Source: Enterovibrio calviensis DSM 14347
GTDB lineage: Bacteria; Pseudomonadota; Gammaproteobacteria; Enterobacterales; Vibrionaceae
Length of the DNA stretch: 64,000 bases
Direction: 5' to 3'
Assembly: GCF_000621165.1 (NCBI RefSeq)
Contig: NZ_JHZA01000001.1
Span: forward strand, 496,001-560,000
The notes under the pieces were generated by a model, which saw only the letters and a program-made list of their open reading frames with translations, made no database searches and was not told the DNA's origin. This document shows, piece after piece, positions 1 through 7,690 of this stretch (positions within the stretch are counted from its first letter, which is position 1; every line of letters starts with the position of its first letter). Both the position numbers and the translations under genes were made by a program.

Positions 1-2229
1 AATGCCGGAGCAGAAGCTGCGCTGCGTGTCGCGCAGGCTTTGAATGTGTCGATTGAAACACCAGCGATGCCAGATGTTGAGACGCTTACCTCCTCGCCAT
101 CGATGGCCTTGTACCTTGCACCGCATCGCCTTCCTAATAGCCGTGCACCCAAACAGTTTGTCGATTTCCAAAATGACGTGACTGCGGCGGGTATTGAGTT
201 GGCAGTGCGCGAAGGGTACGAATCCATCGAGCACATTAAGCGCTACACCGCGATGGGGTTTGGCACCGATCAGGGCAAAACGGGCAACATCAATGGCATG
301 GCGATCGCCGCACATGCCATGGGCAAAACCATTCCTGAAACGGGCACCACCATCTTCCGTCCTATGTATACGCCCGTCACCTTTGGGGCACTGGCAGGGC
401 GTGATGTGGGAAAAATCTTTGACCCTGCGCGTTACACGGCAATGCATGAATGGCATGTTCAACATGGTGCCAAGTTTGAAAATGTCGGCCAGTGGAAACG
501 TCCTTGGTATTACCCGAAAGGAAACGAGACCATGGCGCAAGCTTTGGGTCGAGAATGCCGTGCGACGCGAGAAAGCGTTGGGATACTCGATGCTTCGACC
601 TTGGGGAAAATCGACATTCAAGGCAAAGATGTTCGCGAATTTATAAACCGTATCTACACCAACGGCTGGGACAAACTCGCCCCTGGGCGCTGTCGTTACG
701 GCTTGATGTGTCACGAAGACGGCATGGTGTTTGATGACGGCGTTACGTCTTGCATCTCTGATGAGCACTTTTTGATGACAACCACATCTGGCGGCGCAGC
801 GGGGGTTTTACGTTGGTTAGAAGCGTGGCACCAAACCGAATGGCCAGAGCTCGAAGTCTATTTCACCAGCGTGACCGACCATTGGGCGACCATGACGATT
901 TCTGGGCCTAACTGCCGCAATGTTTTGCAGCAATTGGTTGGCGATGAAGACATCTCAGAAGAGGCAATGCCTTTTATGAGTTGGAAGCCAATGACTGTGG
1001 CTGGCGTGGATGCGCGCGTGTTCCGCATCAGCTTTACCGGTGAATTATCGTTTGAAATTAACGTCAACGCCAATGCAGGGATGTACGTGTGGGAACAAGT
1101 GATGAAGGCGGGAGCGCCGTATAACATCACACCTTACGGCACGGAAACCATGCACATCCTGCGTGCGGAAAAAGGCTTTATTATTGTTGGTCAAGACACC
1201 GACGGTTCAGTTACCCCGCAAGATTTGAACATGGGATGGATCACTGGCAAACAGAAAACCTTTAGTTTTCTGGGGCGTCGATCTTGGGCGCGTGAAGACA
1301 CGATTCGCACCGACAGAAAGCAGCTGGTGGGCCTGAAGTGCACTGAGCCTAGCAAGGTGATACCGGAAGGCGCGCAAGCGGTGGATAATCCAGATCAACC
1401 CATTCCGATGACTATGGTGGGGCATGTTACATCGTCGTATTACAGTGATGTTTTGGGCAGCTCGATTGCGTTAGCGGTGATCAAAAATGGTCTCAACCGC
1501 ATGGGTGAGTATGTTTACTTCCCATTGGCAGACGGAAGCGTGTTGAAGGCGCAGATTTGCAGCTCAGTGTTTTACGACACCAAAAATGAGAAGCCTTCAC
1601 AATCGAAGGATGAGGACGTCTCACCGCTTGAAGAGGCGTATACCGTTCAGCATGCGTTGCCGCTGCACCATTTGAGTAAAGCGTTAGGCAAAGCGCAAAC
1701 AGCCCCTGCGGGTGTTCATCTTCATGAAACGCAGAACATGAGCCAAGTGATCCTTCGCGGGGAACCAAGCGCAGATTTTGTGGCGAACGTGGAACAAGCC
1801 TTAGGACTGTCTTTGCCGATTGCAGCCTGTACGTCATCCGAGTCCGAGGACTATCAGATATGGTGGCAGTCACCGGATGAATGGTTAGTGCTGAGCAGCG
1901 AAAAATCAGCACAAGACATTGAGGCGTCGTTACGCGCCGTGTTGAGTGGTCATTATCAAGTCGTGGATGTATCTGGCGGTCAATCCTTGGTGACATTAAC
2001 AGGATCGCATGCGATTGATGTGCTGAAAAAATCTGTTTCTTATGACGTTGATTCACGCCACTTTGGTGTGGGTAAATGTGTCGGTACGACGTTTGCCAAA
2101 GCACAGGTGTTTATGCGCCACCGTAGCGAAAATTGCTACGAGCTGGTGGTCAGACGCAGCTTTGCAGATTACATCGCGTTGTGGATTCAAGATGCTGCTG
2201 AGGAATACGGTCTTACGCTTGACTGCTAG
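1..2229 (+). CDS. soxA: Sarcosine oxidase alpha subunit fused to gamma subunit (5' end outside window)
   Basis: The frame is open from base 1, so the gene begins upstream and about 742 codons are visible. The first ~130 residues match the end of the SoxA FAD/NAD region, including the motif with TDQGKT and the TFRPPYTP-like segment (here IFRPMYTPV). Residues ~130-540 are the GcvT-like aminomethyl/folate-binding domains that pass the sarcosine methyl group to tetrahydrofolate. From about residue 575 (near base 1725) the protein resembles SoxG: an N-terminal LRG motif, a PDEWL motif, VDVSGG, and a C-terminal VRRSFADY followed by an acidic helix. In most bacteria soxG is a separate gene after soxA; here there is no stop between them. 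The complex oxidises sarcosine to glycine, H2O2 and 5,10-methylene-THF in the cytoplasm. Identity of both halves is firm from motifs; the fusion is seen directly. Confidence 0.93.
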   Translation, partial: NAGAEAALRVAQALNVSIETPAMPDVETLTSSPSMALYLAPHRLPNSRAPKQFVDFQNDVTAAGIELAVREGYESIEHIKRYTAMGFGTDQGKTGNINGMAIAAHAMGKTIPETGTTIFRPMYTPVTFGALAGRDVGKIFDPARYTAMHEWHVQHGAKFENVGQWKRPWYYPKGNETMAQALGRECRATRESVGILDASTLGKIDIQGKDVREFINRIYTNGWDKLAPGRCRYGLMCHEDGMVFDDGVTSCISDEHFLMTTTSGGAAGVLRWLEAWHQTEWPELEVYFTSVTDHWATMTISGPNCRNVLQQLVGDEDISEEAMPFMSWKPMTVAGVDARVFRISFTGELSFEINVNANAGMYVWEQVMKAGAPYNITPYGTETMHILRAEKGFIIVGQDTDGSVTPQDLNMGWITGKQKTFSFLGRRSWAREDTIRTDRKQLVGLKCTEPSKVIPEGAQAVDNPDQPIPMTMVGHVTSSYYSDVLGSSIALAVIKNGLNRMGEYVYFPLADGSVLKAQICSSVFYDTKNEKPSQSKDEDVSPLEEAYTVQHALPLHHLSKALGKAQTAPAGVHLHETQNMSQVILRGEPSADFVANVEQALGLSLPIAACTSSESEDYQIWWQSPDEWLVLSSEKSAQDIEASLRAVLSGHYQVVDVSGGQSLVTLTGSHAIDVLKKSVSYDVDSRHFGVGKCVGTTFAKAQVFMRHRSENCYELVVRRSFADYIALWIQDAAEEYGLTLDC

Positions 2230-2286
2230 TTACTAGCGATTAGCTGCTAGCCGCAGCCATTGGTTACGCAAAGACCAACCCATTCT

Positions 2287-2312
2287 AGCCCGCCTCTCGT
2301 GCGGGCTTTTTA
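2287..2312 (+). terminator. Intrinsic terminator after soxA-soxG
   Basis: A 7-bp GC-rich stem (AGCCCGC / GCGGGCT) with a 7-nt loop is followed by a T run, about 57 bp after the stop codon. It fits the end of the sox operon transcript. Confidence 0.8.
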
Positions 2313-2491
2313 TTGCTAACTGGTTTTGATGGTCAAGTTGTTCAGCGCTCATGGTCCAGCCCTTAATTTCTAGAATGCTCAGTTGCTCGTCTGTTTAGCT
2401 GCTCCACTGTTTACGTCGGGATATCACTTTAGGCACGCTATTTTCGCCAATGAAGGCAGATAAGTCGCTATGATCCCAATACATCAACGCA

Positions 2492-3274
2492 ATGGAGAAT
2501 GCGCGCTTGCCAGTGATCACTGACCCCTACTTTTACCTGTTATCCGTCCCAGCAGTGCTGATCTATGGCATTGGCAAAGGGGGACTGGGTGGTGCGTTGG
2601 GGATCATCGCTGTGCCTTTAATGGCACTTGCCGTTTCTCCCACGCAAGCTGCCGCAATATTACTGCCTATCTTATTGGCGATGGATGTTTTCGCGGTTCG
2701 CTATCACTACAAAAGCGCAGATTACGGCGTAATAAAACGCATGCTGCCCGGGGCATTGCTGGGTGTCGCCCTTGCTGGCTTTTATATCCATGCCGTGCCG
2801 CAAGCAGGACTGAAGTTGACGATTGGTGTGCTGTCGCTTTGGTTTTGTTTTCACTATGTGTTATCTGAAGTGGGGCTGATGAAAGCAGCCAAAAAGCAAA
2901 ATGGAAGATTGGCGGCCGCGATTTGGGGTGGAATGAGTGGCTTCTCGAGCACGACAATACATGCAGGCGGCGGGCCAGCCAGTATCTATCTATTGCCGCA
3001 AAAGCTTGAGAAGGTAACGCTGGTGGCCACCATGGCCGTGTTTTTTGCCATGTTAAATGTGGTGAAGTTGATCCCGTATGCGGCGATTGGTGAGTTCGAT
3101 AAAACCAATGTATTGACCGCATTGCTCTTGATTCCGCTTGCACCGTTGGGTGTGAAAACGGGGATTTGGATGCTCCACCGCGTTAGCCAAAAACGCATCT
3201 ATCAGCTTTGCTATTTGTTTCTGTTTCTTTCGGGAATCAAGCTGTCTGTTGATGGATTACTGAGCTTGATGTAA
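2492..3274 (+). CDS. TauE/SafE family membrane permease
   Basis: A 260-residue hydrophobic protein with about seven or eight membrane segments and the two-repeat layout of the TauE/SafE family (PF01925), including glycine-rich GKGGLGGALG near residue 30 and the second-repeat STTIHAGGGP near residue 157. Members export or import small sulfur-containing or organic anions such as sulfite or sulfoacetate; the substrate here cannot be read from sequence. No strong ribosome-binding site precedes the chosen ATG; a GTG at 2513 is an alternative start. It converges on the RpiR regulator gene with only 5 bp between the stops. Confidence 0.85.
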   Translation: MENARLPVITDPYFYLLSVPAVLIYGIGKGGLGGALGIIAVPLMALAVSPTQAAAILLPILLAMDVFAVRYHYKSADYGVIKRMLPGALLGVALAGFYIHAVPQAGLKLTIGVLSLWFCFHYVLSEVGLMKAAKKQNGRLAAAIWGGMSGFSSTTIHAGGGPASIYLLPQKLEKVTLVATMAVFFAMLNVVKLIPYAAIGEFDKTNVLTALLLIPLAPLGVKTGIWMLHRVSQKRIYQLCYLFLFLSGIKLSVDGLLSLM

Positions 3275-3279
3275 TGCGC

Positions 3280-4104
3280 TTATCGACTCAGCTTGAATGC
3301 CAGCGACACCGCTAAGGATTGTGCCAAACACAAGGTGGCGGTTTGTGAACGAAATGACTCTACAGCCGCTTCTTTGATCACGAAGCACACATCACTGTTC
3401 GCGGCGAGGGGACTTACTTGGCTGTCCGTGAAGACAATTTTCTTGGCTTTAGCATGGGTTGCGTGGTCACACAGCTCGATGGTTTCTGGTGAATAGGGGG
3501 AAAAGCTCGCACCAATCACCACATCATTCTCGCCAACCAGTGCCAACTGTTCAGATGCCATGCACCCAAAACCATCCACCAATACCACGCGTCGTTCAAG
3601 GTGGCGAAGGGCATAGGTCAGGTAAGACGCAATACTGAATGCGCGACGCATGGCGACCACGTAAATGGTGTCTGCGTTTTCAAGTAAATTGACCGCTGTG
3701 TCAAGCTGCTCAGGATTCACCGAGCTGGTTAGTTCCTGCAAGGCGACGGTATTCGCCAGTGTAAACTGTTGAAGAATATCGCTTGGCGTGTCTAAAGAGG
3801 AGCCTGATTGGCTGTCTTTCAATAGTTTTGCGCGTTCGGTATAGCTGCTTGTTTCTTCAACAAGGTTTTTACGAAAGAGTTGCTTCATTTCATTGAAGCC
3901 ACTGAAATCGAATGCGTTAGCAAATCTTATCAGCGTTGATGGCGGGACATTGGCGTGAGTGGCAATCACAGCGACCGTATCAAAGGCAATGCTGTTTGGG
4001 TTTTCCAGAACGTAATGAGCAACTTGTTGAAGTCGCTTACTGAGGTCGTGATAACGCTGTCGGATTTGTTGCTGTAATTCAGCGAGGTGAGTTGCCGTAG
4101 CCAT
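3280..4104 (-). CDS. RpiR/MurR family transcriptional regulator
   Basis: 274 residues. The N-terminal ~80 residues form the RpiR winged-helix domain, with a recognition region VPPSTLIRFANAFDFSGFNE typical of the family. Residues ~125-260 form an SIS sugar-phosphate-binding domain (ENADTIYVVAMRR, VIGASFSPYSPET, KKIVFTD). Such proteins usually sense phosphosugars or related metabolites and control catabolic or transport genes. An inverted repeat, GAAATT-N8-AATTTC, lies about 49 bp upstream of the start and may be an autoregulatory operator. The target genes are not evident; the convergent TauE gene is one possibility but its promoter is not nearby. Confidence 0.9.
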   Translation of the reverse strand: MATATHLAELQQQIRQRYHDLSKRLQQVAHYVLENPNSIAFDTVAVIATHANVPPSTLIRFANAFDFSGFNEMKQLFRKNLVEETSSYTERAKLLKDSQSGSSLDTPSDILQQFTLANTVALQELTSSVNPEQLDTAVNLLENADTIYVVAMRRAFSIASYLTYALRHLERRVVLVDGFGCMASEQLALVGENDVVIGASFSPYSPETIELCDHATHAKAKKIVFTDSQVSPLAANSDVCFVIKEAAVESFRSQTATLCLAQSLAVSLAFKLSR

Positions 4105-4152
4105 AAAGTACTCGATTAAGATCCATCTATGGCAAGTGTAATGTTTCGAAAT

Positions 4153-4172
4153 GAAATTGAAAATGGAATTTC
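4153..4172. promoter_or_regulatory. Candidate RpiR operator (inverted repeat)
   Basis: GAAATT and AATTTC are separated by 8 nt, 49 bp upstream of the rpiR-type gene start. A wider, looser repeat (AATGAAAT at 4150 and ATTTCATT at 4174) surrounds it. The position suits autoregulation; binding is inferred. Confidence 0.4.
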
Positions 4173-4221
4173 TATTTCATTCTCAACTTATCTGCTTTCC
4201 CTGTCGTTCGAACCCTGACTT

Positions 4222-4479
4222 CTAGCTAAAGCTGATTTGCTTAAAATGCGGGTTGTCGACCAACACCTCCAAAGAAGCAATATGATCGAGCACCACAAGC
4301 TCCGTGGCCCGCTGTTGGTCGCGACTGGTTTCAAGTGAAATGCACTCTTCGCGATCAGCGTTTCGCGCGGTGTCTTTCGCGATGCCCTCAATGGTGTCGC
4401 CCGTTCGCAGAACCAGCTTGATGGGGTACTGAAACAAACAGACAATTTCCACGTAATCATAGTCATCACATTTTATCAT
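4222..4479 (-). CDS. rof: Rho-binding antiterminator, Rof (YaeO) family
   Basis: 85 residues. It opens with IKCDDYDYVEI, matching the INCDDYDNLE start of E. coli Rof, and has the same length and beta-rich pattern. Rof binds the primary RNA-binding site of termination factor Rho and inhibits it. The middle differs from the enterobacterial protein (REECI segment and a C-terminal VDNPHFKQI), a form I associate with marine gammaproteobacteria. A GGGAGAG sequence lies ~9 nt before the ATG. Another reading frame over the same bases (4188-4469) shows no family features. Confidence 0.82.
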   Translation of the reverse strand: MIKCDDYDYVEIVCLFQYPIKLVLRTGDTIEGIAKDTARNADREECISLETSRDQQRATELVVLDHIASLEVLVDNPHFKQISFS

Positions 4480-4616
4480 CGCGCTATCTCTCCCATCCCT
4501 AGGCGCTTGAGCTAAGTCACTTAAGTCATATCTCAGTCACCTAGGCCACTTTAGTCAACTTAACGACGACGAGATGCCGCCGAGAAGCGATGTTATCAGT
4601 GTCGCCTAGGATGCCA

Positions 4617-5288
4617 CTACTTGCTAGTGGCGTCTTGTAGGATGACCAGTGAACGCAGTTCTACACGGCGGTTTTGTGCCTTTCCTGCCGCGGTTGTATT
4701 GTTCGCGACAGGCGCGGTTTCACCTCGGGAAATTGTTTTGAGTGTGGCTGTTTTTCCCGTTGATGCAGTCAGGTAGCCTTTGACTGAATCTGCGCGTTGA
4801 AGCCCCAACTTTAGATTGTAGGCATGGCTGCCAACGCTGTCCGTGTGGCCTTCAATGGACAAGGCAGTTTGGCTACGCTTGATGGAGTCCACCACACTGG
4901 CGAGGATCTTTTTGCCGGTCGATGTGAGAGACGACTTATCAAAGCCGAAATGCACCATGGCGACAAGCTGGTTGTGGTGTGTGGAAACAGTGGGTGTTTC
5001 GCGAACCAAAAGTTCAGCGCATTCTTTGTTTAGGCCAGCGTTCATCAAAGCATCAATGAATAGCGGGGTAGTGGGATGTGATGTCATCGGTACTTCTAGT
5101 TGAACATACTGTGATCTATGAAAAAACACTTCAGTGGATTGGCCCACATCAATACGAAAGGCGACCTCTGTGTTTTTATCTGAACAGATATCTTCAAATA
5201 CAGTTGTTGAAATATTTTCAGCAAAAGAAATAGAACTCACAGCACTTAAGGCAATTGCTAGTGCTGTCATTGAAAATGCTGACTTCAT
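4617..5288 (-). CDS. OmpA-like peptidoglycan-binding protein at end of Tad operon
   Basis: 223 residues from the ATG at 5288, which has GGAG 6 nt upstream and opens a clear signal peptide (KSAFSMTALAIALSAVSSISFA). A longer in-frame start at 5342 would overlap tadG and lacks these features. The C-terminal half is an OmpA domain: FGFDKSSLT, the peptidoglycan-binding EGHTDSVGS motif and the final NRRVEL. The N-terminal half, with a few cysteines, is not recognised. It starts 19 bp after tadG, so it is probably cotranscribed and may anchor the pilus machine to the cell wall. Vibrio Tad loci often end in such a gene. Confidence 0.87.
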   Translation of the reverse strand: MKSAFSMTALAIALSAVSSISFAENISTTVFEDICSDKNTEVAFRIDVGQSTEVFFHRSQYVQLEVPMTSHPTTPLFIDALMNAGLNKECAELLVRETPTVSTHHNQLVAMVHFGFDKSSLTSTGKKILASVVDSIKRSQTALSIEGHTDSVGSHAYNLKLGLQRADSVKGYLTASTGKTATLKTISRGETAPVANNTTAAGKAQNRRVELRSLVILQDATSK

Positions 5289-5307
5289 AATGTCTCCATA
5301 AGCGTTC

Positions 5308-6657
5308 TTAACTGCCAACGTACAGGCGTCCAACTTCTTCACTTATAAGCTCAAGGACTGTTTCATAGATATCCTTGTATGAGCTCGCTGATTGGATGTT
5401 TTCTGCACCAGCACAAGTCTGCAATCCTGGGTTTAGCGAAATGTCGTAGTCAAAACCAATCACAAATATTCGCGCTTCAACAGCCCGACCACTGACTTGC
5501 TTTTGCTCTAACTGATTGATGATGCTGTCGCACAATCCTGCGTTATAAAGTCGCAGAGCGGCATAGCTGGGATAACGATTGTCATGGGCGTTGTCGGGGT
5601 GCCAATCTGCACCGTCAGAGAGAACAATAATAAGTTTTCTTACGTTGTCTCCACCGTCAACAATCTTGGCCGCTTCGAGAATACCTTCGAAAGAGGCAGT
5701 ACCATGGCTAGGGATAAACTGATCGATCGTTGTTCTGAAGTTGGCAAAATCGTCTGTCAATCCTAACGTTCTAAATGACGACCGGTCGTTCGGATCTCTG
5801 CCGATGATGGATGTTCTCGGGGTATTCAAGGGGGATGCAACGGTAGCGGCATAATTGATGTTGGGAATGTTAGTCCACCACTGATAGGATTTAGACCCAT
5901 TGCTATAGTACTGAACATTGCTGTAGTAGGCGCCAAGGTCATGGGGATACATGTTGTATCCAATAAACGCGGCTCGGTTTGCCAGTTGCTCGTCACCGAT
6001 CTCTTGTTCTGTGGAATCATTGTATGATTCGAGCCTGTCAGTAACGCGTTTTATAACTTCAACAACGCCCTCATATTTTGCATTGATATGACTGAATTCA
6101 TCGTCGTCGTTGTCATTGTTATCGTTCTCTTCCCAAGCTCTTCCCATTGAACCAGAAAAATCCGCGACGAAAGCGACATCAATGGTAAAACCCTGATATT
6201 TGCGTGCTGTCGCTTCGCCACCCATGGTGATCTTCTCTTCATACCCTTGATGGTAATCGTTCTTTGGATACCAACTGGTGAAGTCCGATTCGACACTGAC
6301 ACGATACTGGGTGAAAATCAGTCCATCTCTGTCATAAACGCCTGCTTGCCCACATTGGTCGCCATAAATCTCATCACAACTTGTTCTTTGTACATTGATA
6401 TCCGATGCTTCAATGTCTCCATCTGGCGCATAATTGTCGACAAAACCTTTCGCCAATAATTGGTTTTCATGTACGGAAGTTGATGCATTGGCGGCGACGG
6501 CAAGCGAAGCCATTTCTACACCATCATTGACTCGCGCATGGGTTTGCAAATAGCGCGTCGATTCAATGGCAAGAACAAATACGCTGAACAAAAGTGGGAA
6601 CGTAATAATGTAGAAGATGGTTGCTACGCCACGTTGTTTTGAAAAACTTGAATTCAT
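5308..6657 (-). CDS. tadG: TadG-like pilus assembly protein with von Willebrand A domain
   Basis: 449 residues from the ATG at 6657, just after the tadF stop. A prepilin-like N-terminus (SKQRGVATIFYIITFPLLFSVF) carries one membrane helix, as in TadE/F/G pseudopilin-like proteins. A vWA domain follows from about residue 157, with the MIDAS motif DFSGS at ~166-170 and a later LSDGAD. Immediately after the MIDAS motif is a very acidic stretch rich in Asn, Asp and Glu, likely a Ca-binding or flexible insertion. TadG-type proteins act in Flp pilus assembly at the envelope. It lies directly before the OmpA-like gene. Confidence 0.88.
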   Translation of the reverse strand: MNSSFSKQRGVATIFYIITFPLLFSVFVLAIESTRYLQTHARVNDGVEMASLAVAANASTSVHENQLLAKGFVDNYAPDGDIEASDINVQRTSCDEIYGDQCGQAGVYDRDGLIFTQYRVSVESDFTSWYPKNDYHQGYEEKITMGGEATARKYQGFTIDVAFVADFSGSMGRAWEENDNNDNDDDEFSHINAKYEGVVEVIKRVTDRLESYNDSTEQEIGDEQLANRAAFIGYNMYPHDLGAYYSNVQYYSNGSKSYQWWTNIPNINYAATVASPLNTPRTSIIGRDPNDRSSFRTLGLTDDFANFRTTIDQFIPSHGTASFEGILEAAKIVDGGDNVRKLIIVLSDGADWHPDNAHDNRYPSYAALRLYNAGLCDSIINQLEQKQVSGRAVEARIFVIGFDYDISLNPGLQTCAGAENIQSASSYKDIYETVLELISEEVGRLYVGS

Positions 6658-6668
6658 CGCACTCAATC

Positions 6669-7223
6669 CTATCGACCTACTGATATTGAGGTTGAGCGAG
6701 CCAACTCCCAAGTTTCGCCCATGAGCTTTCCGAACATATTGTCCGTTTTATAACAGAGAGTGATTTGATACAGCGTGAGTCGATTGCCGAAGTTGGTCAC
6801 TGGCGCGAGTTCCGTTTTTAAGCTGAGCTTCTCTACGGGCGCACATCCATAATCACCAACATCAAAAATATTCACGCCACTCAGAGCGGAAATGGGTTGC
6901 TGCTCACTATTGAATCTCTGTTGTTCGATCACCATGCCGAGGCGACTAGGTTCAAAGCCGTTCATTGTTGCGTCTAACGATGTCGACACTAAACGAAACA
7001 ATGTGGTGGTTTGTGCAGGTGACATTTCATCCTCTCCATCAAAGAGTTGGGTTCGTTCTTTGACGAGGCTGACCGTTGAGTAGGAAAGGCGATCCAGCTT
7101 TCCGACAATGGCTTGTTTTGACACAACATCCATGGTGAAAACGCAAATAAAGCTGAATGCGATCAGAATGACGACAAGTTCAATGGTGAATGTGCCACGT
7201 TGTTTATTGGCTAAATTGGTCAC
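6669..7223 (-). CDS. tadF: TadF-like minor pseudopilin
   Basis: 184 residues if started at the GTG at 7223, which has AGGA 8 nt upstream; an upstream in-frame GTG at 7253 would overlap tadE by 50 bp. The N-terminus KQRGTFTIELVVILIAFSFI is a type IV prepilin-like segment: a glycine followed five residues later by glutamate and then a hydrophobic helix. The rest has two cysteines and no recognised domain. TadE and TadF are processed by the TadV peptidase and act as minor components in Flp pilus assembly. The 20-bp overlap with tadE suggests translational coupling. Confidence 0.83.
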   Translation of the reverse strand: MTNLANKQRGTFTIELVVILIAFSFICVFTMDVVSKQAIVGKLDRLSYSTVSLVKERTQLFDGEDEMSPAQTTTLFRLVSTSLDATMNGFEPSRLGMVIEQQRFNSEQQPISALSGVNIFDVGDYGCAPVEKLSLKTELAPVTNFGNRLTLYQITLCYKTDNMFGKLMGETWELARSTSISVGR

Positions 7224-7689
7224 GTTCAAATTCCTGAATAGCAATGACTTCACGAGAGAAATTTAATGTTTCAGCATCATACAAAAACGAGAACATCGGA
7301 TCGTATTCGTAGCTCACTTGGTAAAGCGCAATGGGTTTGTCCGAGCCCAATACTGTGCCAGCCCTTGATGCTGCGTTGTCTAATGAGTCATAAAATTCAA
7401 CTGAGATACTGAATTTGGTTGGGTCAACAACCTTTGTCCAAAAGTCATTACTGTTGCTGATCGCCGTTCGGAAGATGGATTCATAATTTGCATTTGCAGA
7501 GGATCTGGCTGCACGAGAAGATTCTGAAATGGCGTAATCCACGACTGACGACAAATAGCCAATGACACATATTTCGACCCAGAACATGAGAAAGAAAAAT
7601 AGGAGCATAAAGCCGATGGCAAACTCAAGGGTAATAACCCCCGCTTGCTGGTTTTTCATTGGCATGTATTTTCGCGTTAACGATCTCAT
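7204..7689 (-). CDS. tadE: TadE-like minor pseudopilin
   Basis: 161 residues. A prepilin-like segment NQQAGVITLEFAIGFMLLFF gives a Gly cleavage position, a Glu nearby and one membrane helix, as in PF07811 (TadE). The remainder is a soluble periplasmic domain. It begins 1 bp after the tadD stop and overlaps tadF. Starts at the internal Met codons (7665 or 7659) are possible, since no strong ribosome-binding site marks the first ATG. Confidence 0.86.
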   Translation of the reverse strand: MRSLTRKYMPMKNQQAGVITLEFAIGFMLLFFFLMFWVEICVIGYLSSVVDYAISESSRAARSSANANYESIFRTAISNSNDFWTKVVDPTKFSISVEFYDSLDNAASRAGTVLGSDKPIALYQVSYEYDPMFSFLYDAETLNFSREVIAIQEFERDQFSQ

Positions 7690-7690
7690 G

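Noticed and set aside
40-2229. A TTG at 40 as the start of the sarcosine oxidase gene
   Set aside because: The frame is open and protein-like back to base 1, so this is only an internal codon of a gene starting outside the window.
4188-4469. A 93-residue frame overlapping rof
   Set aside because: It shows no family pattern, while the other frame matches Rof from its first residues.
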